64,000 bases of DNA from Bacteroidales bacterium (GTDB lineage Bacteria; Bacteroidota; Bacteroidia; Bacteroidales; UBA932), in contig JAFSJK010000043.1 in the NCBI GenBank assembly GCA_017439305.1, forward strand, positions 1-64,000, in the 5' to 3' direction. The notes under the pieces are model-generated. The model saw only the letters and a program-made list of their open reading frames with translations. It was not told the DNA's origin and ran no database searches. Numbering within the stretch: position 1 is the first letter of the stretch; the number at the start of each line of letters is the position of its first letter. Shown piece by piece: positions 46,612 to 54,970 of this stretch. The translations under genes and the position numbers were made by a program.

Positions 46612-47619
46612 TTATTCTACCCGTAAATAATAAGTCGTTTCTGAATCACCGCCTTCCAGGGCGGTGCGGAGGTCCTGCAGGATCACATCGGGACGGACGG
46701 GGCCCGTTTCCCAGAACGCATTGCCGCCGTCCCCGGCCGACAGTTTCGTATTGTTCCAGACCTGTTTCTGCAGGACCGGGAAGTCGGCGAACAACGGATG
46801 GACGCTCCGGAGCTGGGACTTGGTGGAGCACCAACCGGGATTGAGCCAGCAATCAGCCTCCCGGGCAAATTCATAGGCCTTTTCGACAGAGATGACCGAG
46901 GACTGGACCTGTCCGGGGACGGCCCCGAGGACTTCCCCGCCCGCATCGTGGATGAGCCGGGTCATATAATTGTCGCCACCCGGGATGTACCACTGGTCGG
47001 CATAAGGGATGTTCACGAGGACTTTCTTGGGCGTGTCCGTTTCCCGGACCAGGTCCAGGTACCGGTCCCGGATGCCGGCGAAAAGGGAATCGGCCGCCGG
47101 ACTGCGTCCCGTCAGCAGCCCGAACAGCTTGAGATATTCCGCCCGGGCCAGCGGGTGGCTTTCCAGGTGTTCGTGGATGACAACGGTACGGATGCCCAAA
47201 TCTCTCAGTTTCAAGATATAGGGAGGTTCGGCAGCGGAAACGGAATAGGTCAGCACCAAATCCGGCCGTACTTTCAGAATGGTTTCGTAATCCAAGGCGG
47301 CGTCATAGCCCACATCCACGGCGTGCGCCCGGACATCCGGGTCCGCGACATAGGAAAGGCCCGAAACGGCCGTTGCTACGGAATCGCAGCCAAGTGCATC
47401 CAGGAAGCCGATATAGGAAGACGACATACAGACCAGGCTGCGCACGGGCCGGGACACTTCCACCGTATCCGGAGGAGCCCCGTAAGGGGAACGGATGACG
47501 GCCTTGTTCCCCTGGATATCCAGCCACCTCGCATACTCCATCCCGCTCGGCGTCGCAGGACGGACATGCGATGTGCAGGAGACCAGAAGGGCAAGCAGTG
47601 GAAACAGGAGGCGTTTCAT
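46612..47619 (-). CDS. ABC-type cobalamin/iron-siderophore substrate-binding lipoprotein
   Basis: This 335-aa lipoprotein (lipobox LLVSC, Cys15) has the BtuF/FhuD-like PeriBP fold. Two lobes are linked by a long helix (residues near 180-200), with signatures VSRPVRSLVCMSSSYIGFLDALG, VDVGYDAALDYETILKVRPDLVLTYS and VVIHEHLESHPLARAEYLKLFG. The long frame to 47712 lacks a signal, so M32 (47619) is used. It is only 8 bases from a promoter box. No permease or ATPase gene is adjacent, so it must work with transporter parts encoded elsewhere. The ligand could be vitamin B12, haem or a siderophore. Confidence 0.82.
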   Translation of the reverse strand: MKRLLFPLLALLVSCTSHVRPATPSGMEYARWLDIQGNKAVIRSPYGAPPDTVEVSRPVRSLVCMSSSYIGFLDALGCDSVATAVSGLSYVADPDVRAHAVDVGYDAALDYETILKVRPDLVLTYSVSAAEPPYILKLRDLGIRTVVIHEHLESHPLARAEYLKLFGLLTGRSPAADSLFAGIRDRYLDLVRETDTPKKVLVNIPYADQWYIPGGDNYMTRLIHDAGGEVLGAVPGQVQSSVISVEKAYEFAREADCWLNPGWCSTKSQLRSVHPLFADFPVLQKQVWNNTKLSAGDGGNAFWETGPVRPDVILQDLRTALEGGDSETTYYLRVE

Positions 47620-47627
47620 AGTGATTT

Positions 47628-47635
47628 CAAAAATA
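47628..47635 (-). promoter_or_regulatory. promoter -7 box of substrate-binding lipoprotein
   Basis: TATTTTTG on the minus strand matches TAnnTTTG and ends 8 bases before the ATG, so the transcript is nearly leaderless. Confidence 0.55.
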
Positions 47636-47647
47636 CGGAAAAGTATG

Positions 47648-47655
47648 TATTTTTG
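47648..47655 (+). promoter_or_regulatory. promoter -7 box of the 108-aa gene
   Basis: TATTTTTG matches TAnnTTTG, 16 bases before the ATG at 47672. It is back to back with the substrate-binding protein promoter. Confidence 0.55.
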
Positions 47656-47671
47656 CAAAAACAAAAACGGA

Positions 47672-47998
47672 ATGATCCACACGGACAAAGTCAAGCTGAT
47701 GGACAGCGGCACGGTCCTCTTCCGGGCAGACAGCCAGGAAGATGCAGTCGCGAGCGTTCTCCGGGCACTGAAAGGCGCAGAAGTGGAAGAATACGCCCCG
47801 GGTGCATTCCTGGCCGATTTTTCCGATGTATTCTTCTACAGCGTCGTCCGCGCCGTCGTGGAGCCGATGTCGGAAAAGGGCCGCTATGCAGCCAGTTTCC
47901 AGGAAGCCAACCGCTGCCGATGCATCCTCTGGCCCTTCCCCTCCCGGAAGGCCTGGCGCCGGATGGACCGCATCAAGCGGAAGCTTGCGGGTGAATAG
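47672..47998 (+). CDS. hypothetical 108-aa protein
   Basis: I do not recognise this protein. The ATG at 47672 follows a promoter box by 16 bases. The frame remains open upstream to 47495, but that part is antisense to the lipoprotein gene. The product is a small soluble protein without a signal peptide. Its middle is hydrophobic/acidic (GAFLADFSDVFFYSVVRAVVEP), and its C-terminus is strongly basic (FPSRKAWRRMDRIKRKLAGE), with two cysteines at RCRCILWPF. The basic tail could bind nucleic acid, which is a guess. It is followed by tRNA-Thr, 69 bases downstream. Confidence 0.65.
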   Translation: MIHTDKVKLMDSGTVLFRADSQEDAVASVLRALKGAEVEEYAPGAFLADFSDVFFYSVVRAVVEPMSEKGRYAASFQEANRCRCILWPFPSRKAWRRMDRIKRKLAGE

Positions 47999-48009
47999 CG
48001 GAAAAATTG

Positions 48010-48039
48010 TTTGGATTCCAAATATTTTTCCTATATTTG
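48010..48039 (+). promoter_or_regulatory. promoter of tRNA-Thr
   Basis: TTTG (48010-48013), 18 bases, then TATATTTG (48032-48039) is close to the Bacteroidota consensus. It lies 28 bases before the tRNA. Confidence 0.7.
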
Positions 48040-48067
48040 CAGTCCCGATTCAACGAAATCGGTTCAA

Positions 48068-48140
48068 GCCACTTTAGCTCAGTCGGTAGAGCAGCGCATT
48101 CGTAACGCGCAGGTCGGGAGTTCGAGCCTCCTGAGTGGCT
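48068..48140 (+). tRNA. tRNA-Thr (anticodon CGT)
   Basis: This 73-nt cloverleaf has a 7-bp acceptor stem (GCCACTT with GAGTGGC, one T-G pair), the D arm GCTC/GAGC, and anticodon loop TTCGTAA giving CGT, which reads ACG. The T arm is GGGAG/CTCCT-type with TTCGAGC. The anticodon stem GCGCA/CGCGC has an A31-C39 mismatch next to the loop. The discriminator is T and CCA is not encoded. Confidence 0.92.
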
Positions 48141-48141
48141 C

Positions 48142-48174
48142 GGAAAAAGCAGGTCTGAAAGGCCTGCTTTTTCC
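48142..48174 (+). terminator. terminator of tRNA-Thr
   Basis: The 12-bp perfect stem GGAAAAAGCAGG/CCTGCTTTTTCC has a nine-base loop. It begins two bases after the tRNA, and the T-run forms the 3' side of the stem. Confidence 0.85.
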
Positions 48175-48185
48175 GTTATTATCGC

Positions 48186-48193
48186 TATCTTTG
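48186..48193 (+). promoter_or_regulatory. promoter -7 box of HI0933 flavoprotein operon
   Basis: TATCTTTG matches TAnnTTTG, 19 bases before the ATG at 48213 and just after the tRNA-Thr terminator. Confidence 0.6.
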
Positions 48194-48212
48194 CAGTATA
48201 ATTGAGAATTCT

Positions 48213-49709
48213 ATGAAATCGGATATCATTGTGATCGGAGGAGGAGCCTCCGGCCTGGTGGCGGCCATCGGGGCTGCCGAAGTACTGGCCCAGACGGAAA
48301 ACGGAGGAACGGTGACCGTGCTGGAGAAAATGCCCAAGGCCGGCCGGAAGGTGATGATCACCGGCAAGGGCCGCTGCAATTTCACCAATGTCAAGGAGTG
48401 GGGCGACTTCTCGGACCATGTCCGAACCGATACCAATTTCGTGAGCCCGTCGTGGCACAACCTCACCCCTGAAAAACTCATCGAATTCTTGAAAGCCAAT
48501 GGCTTACGGAGCGTCGTGGAGCGCGGTGACCGTGCATTCCCGGAATCTCACATGGCGGGTGACGTAGTTGACACCTTGCTTAGGGCGTGCACGCTTGCGG
48601 GCGTGAAAGTCGTTACCGGCTGCGAAGTAAAGACCGTGGACAAGACGCCCAAGGGATACAGCCTCGACACGGTGAAAACCATCGTCAAGGAACGCCGCAT
48701 CCCGAGTGACGACCCGCGCAAGAAACCCCAGTTCAAGACCGAGACCAAGATCGAAACGGAGGAATACACCTGTTCTAAACTCATCATCGCCACCGGCGGC
48801 CTGTCTTACCCGGGCACCGGTTCCACCGGTGACGGCTATATGTGGGCCGAGGAACTTGGACATACCGTGGAGCCGTGCTATCCTTCCCTGACCGCCCTCG
48901 TTCCCGAAGGCTACAAGACAGAGCAGAACGCCCTCGTGGGCGAAATCAAGCAGGCTTTCCGCGGACGGACCGTTTACGGGAAAGTGAAGGAACGCAAGAT
49001 CGCTCCCCTGCCGGACTGGTATCCCAAGTTCGAGAAACATATCGAGCGCATCAAACCGCTGTCCGAAATCGGCGAACTATTCAACGGAAACAACCTGGAG
49101 AACGTACAGCTTACCCTGTTCATCAACGGAGAAGAAGCCCAGAGCGAGTTCGGGGACATCGAATTCACCGACGGCGGCCTGGAAGGCCCGCTCGGCTTCC
49201 TGGTAAGCCGCAAGGCCGTGAATGCTCTCAACAACGGACAGAAAGTAAGTGTCTCCATCGACCTGAAACCCGCTGTCGAACTGGAGAAGCTGAATGAGGA
49301 CATCCATCAGAAATGGGAGGAAGTCATCCACGACGACCGCTCCAAGGGCCAGTCTTTCCAGCGCGTTTTCCGCATCATGCTGGGCAAGCTGATGCCTTGG
49401 GAACTGACCCTCGCCTTCCTGAAGACCAACCCGAAAGTCAGTGTGGACACCCTCGCCGCCGCGATGAAGGACTGGAAGATGGATATCGCCGGTTTCGTCG
49501 GTTTCGAGCGCAGCGTCATCACCGCGGGCGGTGTTTCCACGGGCGAAGTCGTTGCAAAAACCCTGGAATCCAAGAAACAGCCCGGCCTGTATTTCTGCGG
49601 CGAGGTGCTGGACATGGATGCCGACACCGGCGGCTACAACCTCCAGCTCGCTTTCTCAACCGGCTACCTGGCCGGTCAATCCGCTGCCAAGGCACTCTCT
49701 GACAAATGA
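48213..49709 (+). CDS. HI0933/BaiN-family NAD(P)/FAD-dependent oxidoreductase
   Basis: This 498-aa flavoprotein has an N-terminal Rossmann motif IIVIGGGASGLVAA and the family motif AGRKVMITGKGRCNFTN. A late FAD-binding signature ends the domain: TAGGVSTGEV, then GLYFCGEVLDMDADTGGYNLQLAFSTGYLAG. It is longer than the usual 390-420 aa. Extra sequence around residues 150-190 is rich in Lys and Glu (KERRIPSDDPRKKPQFKTETK). No signal peptide is present. The exact reaction is unknown; relatives include a bile-acid reductase and uncharacterised enzymes. The last four bases overlap the TonB-dependent receptor gene (ATGA). Confidence 0.9.
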   Translation: MKSDIIVIGGGASGLVAAIGAAEVLAQTENGGTVTVLEKMPKAGRKVMITGKGRCNFTNVKEWGDFSDHVRTDTNFVSPSWHNLTPEKLIEFLKANGLRSVVERGDRAFPESHMAGDVVDTLLRACTLAGVKVVTGCEVKTVDKTPKGYSLDTVKTIVKERRIPSDDPRKKPQFKTETKIETEEYTCSKLIIATGGLSYPGTGSTGDGYMWAEELGHTVEPCYPSLTALVPEGYKTEQNALVGEIKQAFRGRTVYGKVKERKIAPLPDWYPKFEKHIERIKPLSEIGELFNGNNLENVQLTLFINGEEAQSEFGDIEFTDGGLEGPLGFLVSRKAVNALNNGQKVSVSIDLKPAVELEKLNEDIHQKWEEVIHDDRSKGQSFQRVFRIMLGKLMPWELTLAFLKTNPKVSVDTLAAAMKDWKMDIAGFVGFERSVITAGGVSTGEVVAKTLESKKQPGLYFCGEVLDMDADTGGYNLQLAFSTGYLAGQSAAKALSDK

Positions 49710-52066
49710 TTCCGCTGCGACGCATCCTGGGATCGGTCGTCCTTGTCCTCCTGTCCGTCACGGCGCAGGCGCAGGGCAAACGGATCGTCGTATCCGGTTA
49801 TGTCCGCGATGCGGAAAGCGGAGAGCCGCTTCCCCAGGCCGTCGTGTATCTGGAAGACCGGAAGACAGGCGTAGCCGCCGACCTGAACGGCTTCTATTCC
49901 CTGAATGCCCCGGCCGGGGAACACACCGTCTTCTGTTCCTATGCCGGTTACGAAACCCAATCGTCCGACGTGCATCTCTCCCAGTCCCTCAAGCTGGATT
50001 TCCACATGAAGACGGACCAGAGCGAACTGGATGCCGCCACCATCTTTTCGCGGTCCAAACGGGAGGTGATCAAACTGCCGCAGATGGGTCTGGAGCGGGT
50101 GGACGCAGCCCTGGTCAAGAAGATGCCCACCCTCATGGGCGAGAATGACATCATCCGCGTCATCCAGATGATGCCGGGCGTCCAGACCCCCAGCGAAGGC
50201 TCCACCGGCTTCAGCGTCCGGGGCGGCGGCATCGACCAGAACCTGATCCTCGTCGACGGGGCTCCTGTGTATAACTGCGGCCATTTCCTGGGATTCCTCT
50301 CGATGTTCAACGGCGATGCCATCCGCGGCGCGGACCTCTATAAAGGCGATTTTCCCGCATCCTACGGCGGACGTCTCTCCTCGGTCCTGGACATTTCCAC
50401 CAAGGACGGGAACAACCGGTCTTTCGGAGGAAACGCCTCCTTCGGACTGATAACCTCCAAACTGTTCCTGGAAGGCCCAATCGTTCCCGGCAAACTCTCC
50501 TTCATGCTGGCGGGACGGCGTACCTATATGGACCTGATCCTTCCGGTCATCGGGGCCAAGCTTCCGGACAAGACGCAGATGTACTTCTACGACCTCAACG
50601 GAAAGCTCAGCTGGGTGGCGGGCGAAAAGGACCGGCTGTACCTGAGCGCCTTCAGCGGCAAGGACGTATTCGGCTTCAGCATGCAGGAGTTCAACCTCGC
50701 GGAGATGGTCTTCGGCTTCGCCAACCACACGCAGTCATTGCGCTGGAACCACGTCTACTCCCCGCAGGTCACCTCCGATGTCACCCTCTATAACTCCCTG
50801 TACCGCAATGATATCGGCACGGAGATGGACAATGCCGACTTCGACACCCGGCAGGAAATCCGCGAGACGGGCATCAAGGCCGGATGGACCTGGTACATCA
50901 ATGGGAACAATACGCTCAAGGCCGGCTTGCAGGCGGCTTATTTCGGCGTAGTACCGGGCAATACGAGTCCCCGCAACGACGAATCGATGGTCAAGGAGGT
51001 CAAGATCCCCGAGAACTATGCCTTCCAGCCCTCCGCCTATCTGCAGAACGAGCAGAAGATCGGCCGCCTGACCCTCCGGTACGGACTCCGCTTCTCCACT
51101 TTCACCGCCCTCGGTCCCACCGAACAGAAGTATTTCGACCCGAAGACCCATGAACTGACGGAAACGGTCGATGTGGAAAAAGGCAAGGCCATCCAGACAT
51201 ACTCCGGACTGGAACCCCGGATCTCCGCTTCCCTCCCCGTTACGGAGGATTTTTCCATCAAGGGTGCGTGGGTACGGTCGTTCCAATACCTCCAGCAGTC
51301 CCGGATCAGCATCACCGGCAGTCCGGTGGATGCCTGGTTCACGGCCTCGCCCAACGTGAAACCGCAGCGCTCCGATCAGTATTCGCTGGGAATCAACGCC
51401 CTCCTGTCCGACCAAGCCCTGCAGCTCTCCCTCGAAGGGTTCTACAAGGATAACCGGAACACGATGGACTTCGTGGACAATCCCGGCCTCGTCCTCGCCG
51501 ATCCCGACCGGGAAGGCCTGCTCCGTTTCGGGAAATCCTGGTCCTATGGTGCGGAACTGATGCTCAGGTACGATTTCGCCCGCTGGAACGGCTGGCTCGC
51601 CTACACCTGGTCCCGGGCGTGGTACGATATTCCGGAGCTGAACGGCGGCAAGCCCTATCCGTCCCCGCTGAACCATGAGCATGCCGTGAATTTCGTCCTT
51701 TCCTACGACTTTACCAAGCAGTGGTCCGCCTCCACCGAATGGGTATTCTACAGCGGATCGCCCACGACCTATCCCGTGGGGCGTTTCGACTATATGGGCC
51801 GATGGGTGCCCGTCTATTCCAGCCGCAACGAAGACCGGCTGCCGGACTACCACCGGATGGACCTTTCGCTCACGTACCGTACCAAGCGCCGCGTGGCCGA
51901 AAAGCGCTGGTCCACCGAATGGAACCTGTCCCTCTACAACGCTTATTCCCGGCATAACGCCTGGTCCATCGCCTTCACCTACAGCAAGAAAGACGAGGAA
52001 CCCCAGTCGGCGAAGATCTATCTCTTCACCATCATTCCTTCCCTTTCCTGCAATATCAAGTTCTGA
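49706..52066 (+). CDS. TonB-dependent receptor with carboxypeptidase-like N-terminal domain
   Basis: This 786-aa outer-membrane protein has a signal peptide (ending SVTAQA). A carboxypeptidase-D regulatory-like domain (about 28-110, VSGYVRDAESGEPLPQAVVYL) leads to a plug with MPTLMGENDIIRVIQMMPGV and STGFSVRGGGIDQNLILVDGAPVYN. The barrel ends SCNIKF. This subtype is regularly paired with a DUF4249 lipoprotein, as here 3 bases downstream. It is distinct from SusC. The cargo is unknown; the paired group is often thought to serve peptides, metals or small ligands. It is coupled to the HI0933 gene by an ATGA overlap. Confidence 0.93.
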   Translation: MIPLRRILGSVVLVLLSVTAQAQGKRIVVSGYVRDAESGEPLPQAVVYLEDRKTGVAADLNGFYSLNAPAGEHTVFCSYAGYETQSSDVHLSQSLKLDFHMKTDQSELDAATIFSRSKREVIKLPQMGLERVDAALVKKMPTLMGENDIIRVIQMMPGVQTPSEGSTGFSVRGGGIDQNLILVDGAPVYNCGHFLGFLSMFNGDAIRGADLYKGDFPASYGGRLSSVLDISTKDGNNRSFGGNASFGLITSKLFLEGPIVPGKLSFMLAGRRTYMDLILPVIGAKLPDKTQMYFYDLNGKLSWVAGEKDRLYLSAFSGKDVFGFSMQEFNLAEMVFGFANHTQSLRWNHVYSPQVTSDVTLYNSLYRNDIGTEMDNADFDTRQEIRETGIKAGWTWYINGNNTLKAGLQAAYFGVVPGNTSPRNDESMVKEVKIPENYAFQPSAYLQNEQKIGRLTLRYGLRFSTFTALGPTEQKYFDPKTHELTETVDVEKGKAIQTYSGLEPRISASLPVTEDFSIKGAWVRSFQYLQQSRISITGSPVDAWFTASPNVKPQRSDQYSLGINALLSDQALQLSLEGFYKDNRNTMDFVDNPGLVLADPDREGLLRFGKSWSYGAELMLRYDFARWNGWLAYTWSRAWYDIPELNGGKPYPSPLNHEHAVNFVLSYDFTKQWSASTEWVFYSGSPTTYPVGRFDYMGRWVPVYSSRNEDRLPDYHRMDLSLTYRTKRRVAEKRWSTEWNLSLYNAYSRHNAWSIAFTYSKKDEEPQSAKIYLFTIIPSLSCNIKF

Positions 52067-52069
52067 CCC

Positions 52070-52948
52070 ATGAGAAAGTACCTGCTCCCCCTCCTTGCGA
52101 TTCTGTGCGCCTGCACGGAGAAGGTCGACCTCCAATCCCGGTCGGACTATCACGACTACCTGGCGGTCGAGGCTACCCTTACCGACCGGCCGGAGGATGC
52201 ACAGCGGATCGTCCTGTCGCGCTCCATCTCCTATTTCCACAACGAACCCCAGCCGATGGTCCAGGGAGCGACCGTGAAGGTCAATGACGTGGTCTTCACG
52301 GAGAAGGAAGCCGGCATCTATGAAGCGCCCGAAGGCTATGCCTGCGAAACCGATGTCGAATACAGGCTGCGGATCCAACTGCCGGATGGCGGAAACTACG
52401 AGGCCGAAGCGACCATGCCCGAATCCGGATTCCGGATGGACGCCATCGACTATGCCTTCGCCGGCGGAAAGACGATGGATTCCGACAGCCTCTGGACCGT
52501 GGCCGTGTGGGGATACGAGAAGGATATCGACAGCAACTATCTGCTCACTCACGCTGTGAATGGCCTGTACCAGCCCTTCCAGTTGGCCCTGGTCTCCGAT
52601 GACAAGTTCTTCAACCACAACGACGTGAAAGGATTTCCGATCACGGCCCTCATGCAGTCCGAAGTGCTACGGAAGCAATATGGCGACTGCTACAAGTACC
52701 TGGAAAGCGGTGACGAGATTACCTTGGAAATCTGGACATTGGAGAAAGGCTATTACGACTTCCTGCTGTCCCTGACGATGAACAGCGTCTCCATCCCGCT
52801 CTTCACGCCCCAACCGGCGAACGTCCCCACCAACATCCGGGGTGAACACGTCCTTGGCTATTTCGCCGTCTGCCCGGTCGCACGAGCCAGTGTTACCATC
52901 GAAGACCCCTTCCGGCCGTATTTCAAGCGGATGTTCCCGTTCCCGTGA
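52070..52948 (+). CDS. DUF4249 lipoprotein, partner of TonB-dependent receptor
   Basis: This 292-aa lipoprotein (lipobox ILCAC, Cys15) has the N-terminal DYLAVEATLTDRPEDAQRIVLSRS-type opening and beta-sandwich pattern of DUF4249, which Bacteroidota encode next to CarboxypepD-type TonB receptors. It presumably forms an extracellular lid or binding partner of the receptor 3 bases upstream. No enzyme motif is seen. Its final 26 bases overlap the convergent mnmA gene. Confidence 0.88.
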   Translation: MRKYLLPLLAILCACTEKVDLQSRSDYHDYLAVEATLTDRPEDAQRIVLSRSISYFHNEPQPMVQGATVKVNDVVFTEKEAGIYEAPEGYACETDVEYRLRIQLPDGGNYEAEATMPESGFRMDAIDYAFAGGKTMDSDSLWTVAVWGYEKDIDSNYLLTHAVNGLYQPFQLALVSDDKFFNHNDVKGFPITALMQSEVLRKQYGDCYKYLESGDEITLEIWTLEKGYYDFLLSLTMNSVSIPLFTPQPANVPTNIRGEHVLGYFAVCPVARASVTIEDPFRPYFKRMFPFP

Positions 52949-54347
52949 TCACACCGCTGCCCAGCATTTCTTCCCCGTCGTACCAGACGGCAAACTGGCC
53001 CGGAGAGATCCCGCGCTGAGGGGCGTCGAAAAGGATGAAAAGACCGTTCTCACGCCGGAGGAGCGTGGCGCTCTGAAGAGGCTGGCGATAGCGGATCCGG
53101 ACGCGGTAGCGTCGGATTTCGCCCGCCTTCATGGCAAGGTCCTCGCGGATCCAATGGATTTCAGAAGGGTCGATGCGCAGGCAGAAACGGCTGAGGCCCT
53201 TATGGTTATGGCCTTCACCCACATAGACGGTATTGGTCCCGGTATCCGTGTCGATGACGAAGACGGGATCCGCGTGACCGCCCACACCAAGTCCCTTGCG
53301 CTGGCCGATGGTATAGAACTGCGCCCCTTCGTGCGCGCCGACGATGGCGCCGTAGGGATTCGGCTTCAGCCGGGTTTTCCTGATGTGTTTCCTGCCACTG
53401 CGGTAGGTTTCCATCTCGAAACGGATGTCATAGTGCAGCGGAGTGGCCAGACGCGCCAGGTCCTGATCGGACAGCGCCAAGACCTTTTCCGTATCAAACG
53501 GACTGTCTCCCAATGGTTTGCCATCAGTTGTCAGCACCTTCTCCTCCGGTGCGTACCGGACGGTGCGCTCCAGCGGGACACCGGGCTTGAGCAAGCCGTC
53601 CAAGATGGCCTGCTGCCACTGATACAGCGCGTCATCGGCATACCAGGCGTCATAAACCTCGATGATGTCGCCTTCCACGGAGGCGAGTTTCTGCTTCAGG
53701 AAAGTCGGGAGGTCCACCTTGCCCACGAAGCAGATGCCCTGGGAGTCTTTCTTTTCGGCCGAGGGCAGGTCGGCTTCCTTCGCCAGCCGGCGGACTTCCG
53801 GCTTGACGATGTCTCCAATGGGGAAAAGGGCCTTGCGGAGCTGTTCCTGGGTCAATTGGCAGAGGAAGTAGGTCTGGTCCTTGTTGGGGTCGGTCCCTTC
53901 CAGGATGCGGCATGTACCGTCAGGAAGGACTTCCTTCCGGCAATAGTGACCGGTGGCGACGAAGTCGGCTCCGTATTTTTCCGCGATGCGCAGGAAGGCA
54001 TCGAACTTGATCTCGCGGTTGCAGAGGACATCGGGATTGGGGGTCCGGCCCTTCGCATATTCGTCGAACATGTAGTCCACGACCCGCTGGCGGTATTCTT
54101 TCGAAAGGTCCACGAAGTAAAAAGGAATACCGATTTTCCGGGCGACAAGCTCGGCGACAAAACGGTCTTCCTCCCACTCGCAGTCCCCGTGGAGGGTGGC
54201 ATCGGCCTCGTGCCAGTTTTGCATGAACATCGCGAAGACATCGTAGCCCTGCTCCTTCAGCAGGAGGGCCGCGACGGAGGAATCCACGCCGCCGGAAAGG
54301 CCGACGCAGACTTTGATCTTGCCGTTCTGAGGGTCAAAGGATGCCAT
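52923..54347 (-). CDS. mnmA: tRNA 2-thiouridine(34) synthase MnmA, with long insertion
   Basis: This 474-aa enzyme adds sulfur to U34 of Glu, Gln and Lys tRNAs. The PP-loop ATPase motif is SGGVDSS (18-24). The two catalytic cysteines are C109 (PNPDVLCNREIKF) and C206 (SQGICFVG), and the late YTIGQRKGLGVGG is intact. Between GDI at 226-228 and the HxG/YTIGQRKG block at 339-350 there are about 110 residues, where ordinary MnmA has roughly 15-20. This explains the length of 474 against about 360-380. The insertion is in frame and rich in charged residues. The gene has its own promoter and overlaps the convergent DUF4249 gene by 26 bases. Confidence 0.92.
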   Translation of the reverse strand: MASFDPQNGKIKVCVGLSGGVDSSVAALLLKEQGYDVFAMFMQNWHEADATLHGDCEWEEDRFVAELVARKIGIPFYFVDLSKEYRQRVVDYMFDEYAKGRTPNPDVLCNREIKFDAFLRIAEKYGADFVATGHYCRKEVLPDGTCRILEGTDPNKDQTYFLCQLTQEQLRKALFPIGDIVKPEVRRLAKEADLPSAEKKDSQGICFVGKVDLPTFLKQKLASVEGDIIEVYDAWYADDALYQWQQAILDGLLKPGVPLERTVRYAPEEKVLTTDGKPLGDSPFDTEKVLALSDQDLARLATPLHYDIRFEMETYRSGRKHIRKTRLKPNPYGAIVGAHEGAQFYTIGQRKGLGVGGHADPVFVIDTDTGTNTVYVGEGHNHKGLSRFCLRIDPSEIHWIREDLAMKAGEIRRYRVRIRYRQPLQSATLLRRENGLFILFDAPQRGISPGQFAVWYDGEEMLGSGVITGTGTSA

Positions 54348-54366
54348 TACGTCCGATTTTCAACTG

Positions 54367-54374
54367 CAAAAGTA
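54367..54374 (-). promoter_or_regulatory. promoter -7 box of mnmA
   Basis: TACTTTTG on the minus strand matches TAnnTTTG, 19 bases before the mnmA ATG. Confidence 0.5.
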
Positions 54375-54452
54375 ATGATTTTGGAAAATAATTCCTATCT
54401 TGCTGAACCCCTTTGAAAAAAAGGGATTGTGAACCACACGAATGCAAGCACT

Positions 54453-54935
54453 ATGACCGAAAAAAGGCTGACCATCGATTATATCGAATACTCCTCCTTC
54501 GAGGAAATGGAGCCGCAGGACCAGGAACTGGTCGCCGCCGCCCTAGATGCCCGGAAAGGGTCGTATTCCCCCTATTCGAAGTTCCGCGTCGGCGCCGCCC
54601 TCCGTCTGGTGGACGGGACGATCATCCAGGGCGCCAACCAGGAGAACATCGCCTATCCTTCCGGCCTTTGCGCCGAACGCACGGCCATGTTCGCCGCCGG
54701 GGCGAACCATCCCGGCGTCGCCTTCGACACCATTGCCGTCGTGGGTGGAAACGGGGAAGAAGTCTGCGAAATGCCGGCCGCTCCCTGCGGCGCCTGCCGC
54801 CAGGTGATGGCGGAGTACCAGCGGCTCTACCAGCGCCCCCTGAAAATCATCCTCATCGGCACGCATTCCACCTACAAGTTCTCCAAGGTGGAAGACATCC
54901 TGCCCCTGATCTTCGACAGTTTGAAAGTGGAATAA
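54453..54935 (+). CDS. cdd: cytidine deaminase
   Basis: This 160-aa zinc-dependent deaminase of pyrimidine salvage converts cytidine and deoxycytidine to uridine forms. The tetrameric, Cys-type active site is visible: C73-A-E75 (GLCAERTA), where C73 ligates zinc and E75 is the catalytic glutamate, and C112-x2-C115 (PCGACRQV). The substrate-binding stretch SPYSKFRVGAAL and GANQENIAYPS are conserved. A GTG at 54429 opens the frame earlier, but the ATG at 54453 gives the family length. The upstream gap carries only an imperfect promoter box (TATCTTGC). The SRP RNA promoter begins immediately after its stop codon. Confidence 0.95.
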   Translation: MTEKRLTIDYIEYSSFEEMEPQDQELVAAALDARKGSYSPYSKFRVGAALRLVDGTIIQGANQENIAYPSGLCAERTAMFAAGANHPGVAFDTIAVVGGNGEEVCEMPAAPCGACRQVMAEYQRLYQRPLKIILIGTHSTYKFSKVEDILPLIFDSLKVE

Positions 54936-54966
54936 TTTGGTAGTCGCGGAAAAATGACTACCTTTG
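54936..54966 (+). promoter_or_regulatory. promoter of small SRP RNA
   Basis: TTTG (54936-54939), 19 bases, then TACCTTTG (54959-54966) is an exact TTTG-N19-TAnnTTTG. The RNA start at 54971 fits the expected initiation distance. The -33 box begins at the base following the cdd stop codon. Confidence 0.85.
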
Positions 54967-54970
54967 CAAT

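Noticed and set aside
46599-47619. Cobalamin riboswitch upstream of the BtuF-like gene
   Set aside because: The promoter box lies 8 bases before the ATG, leaving no leader in which a riboswitch could fold.
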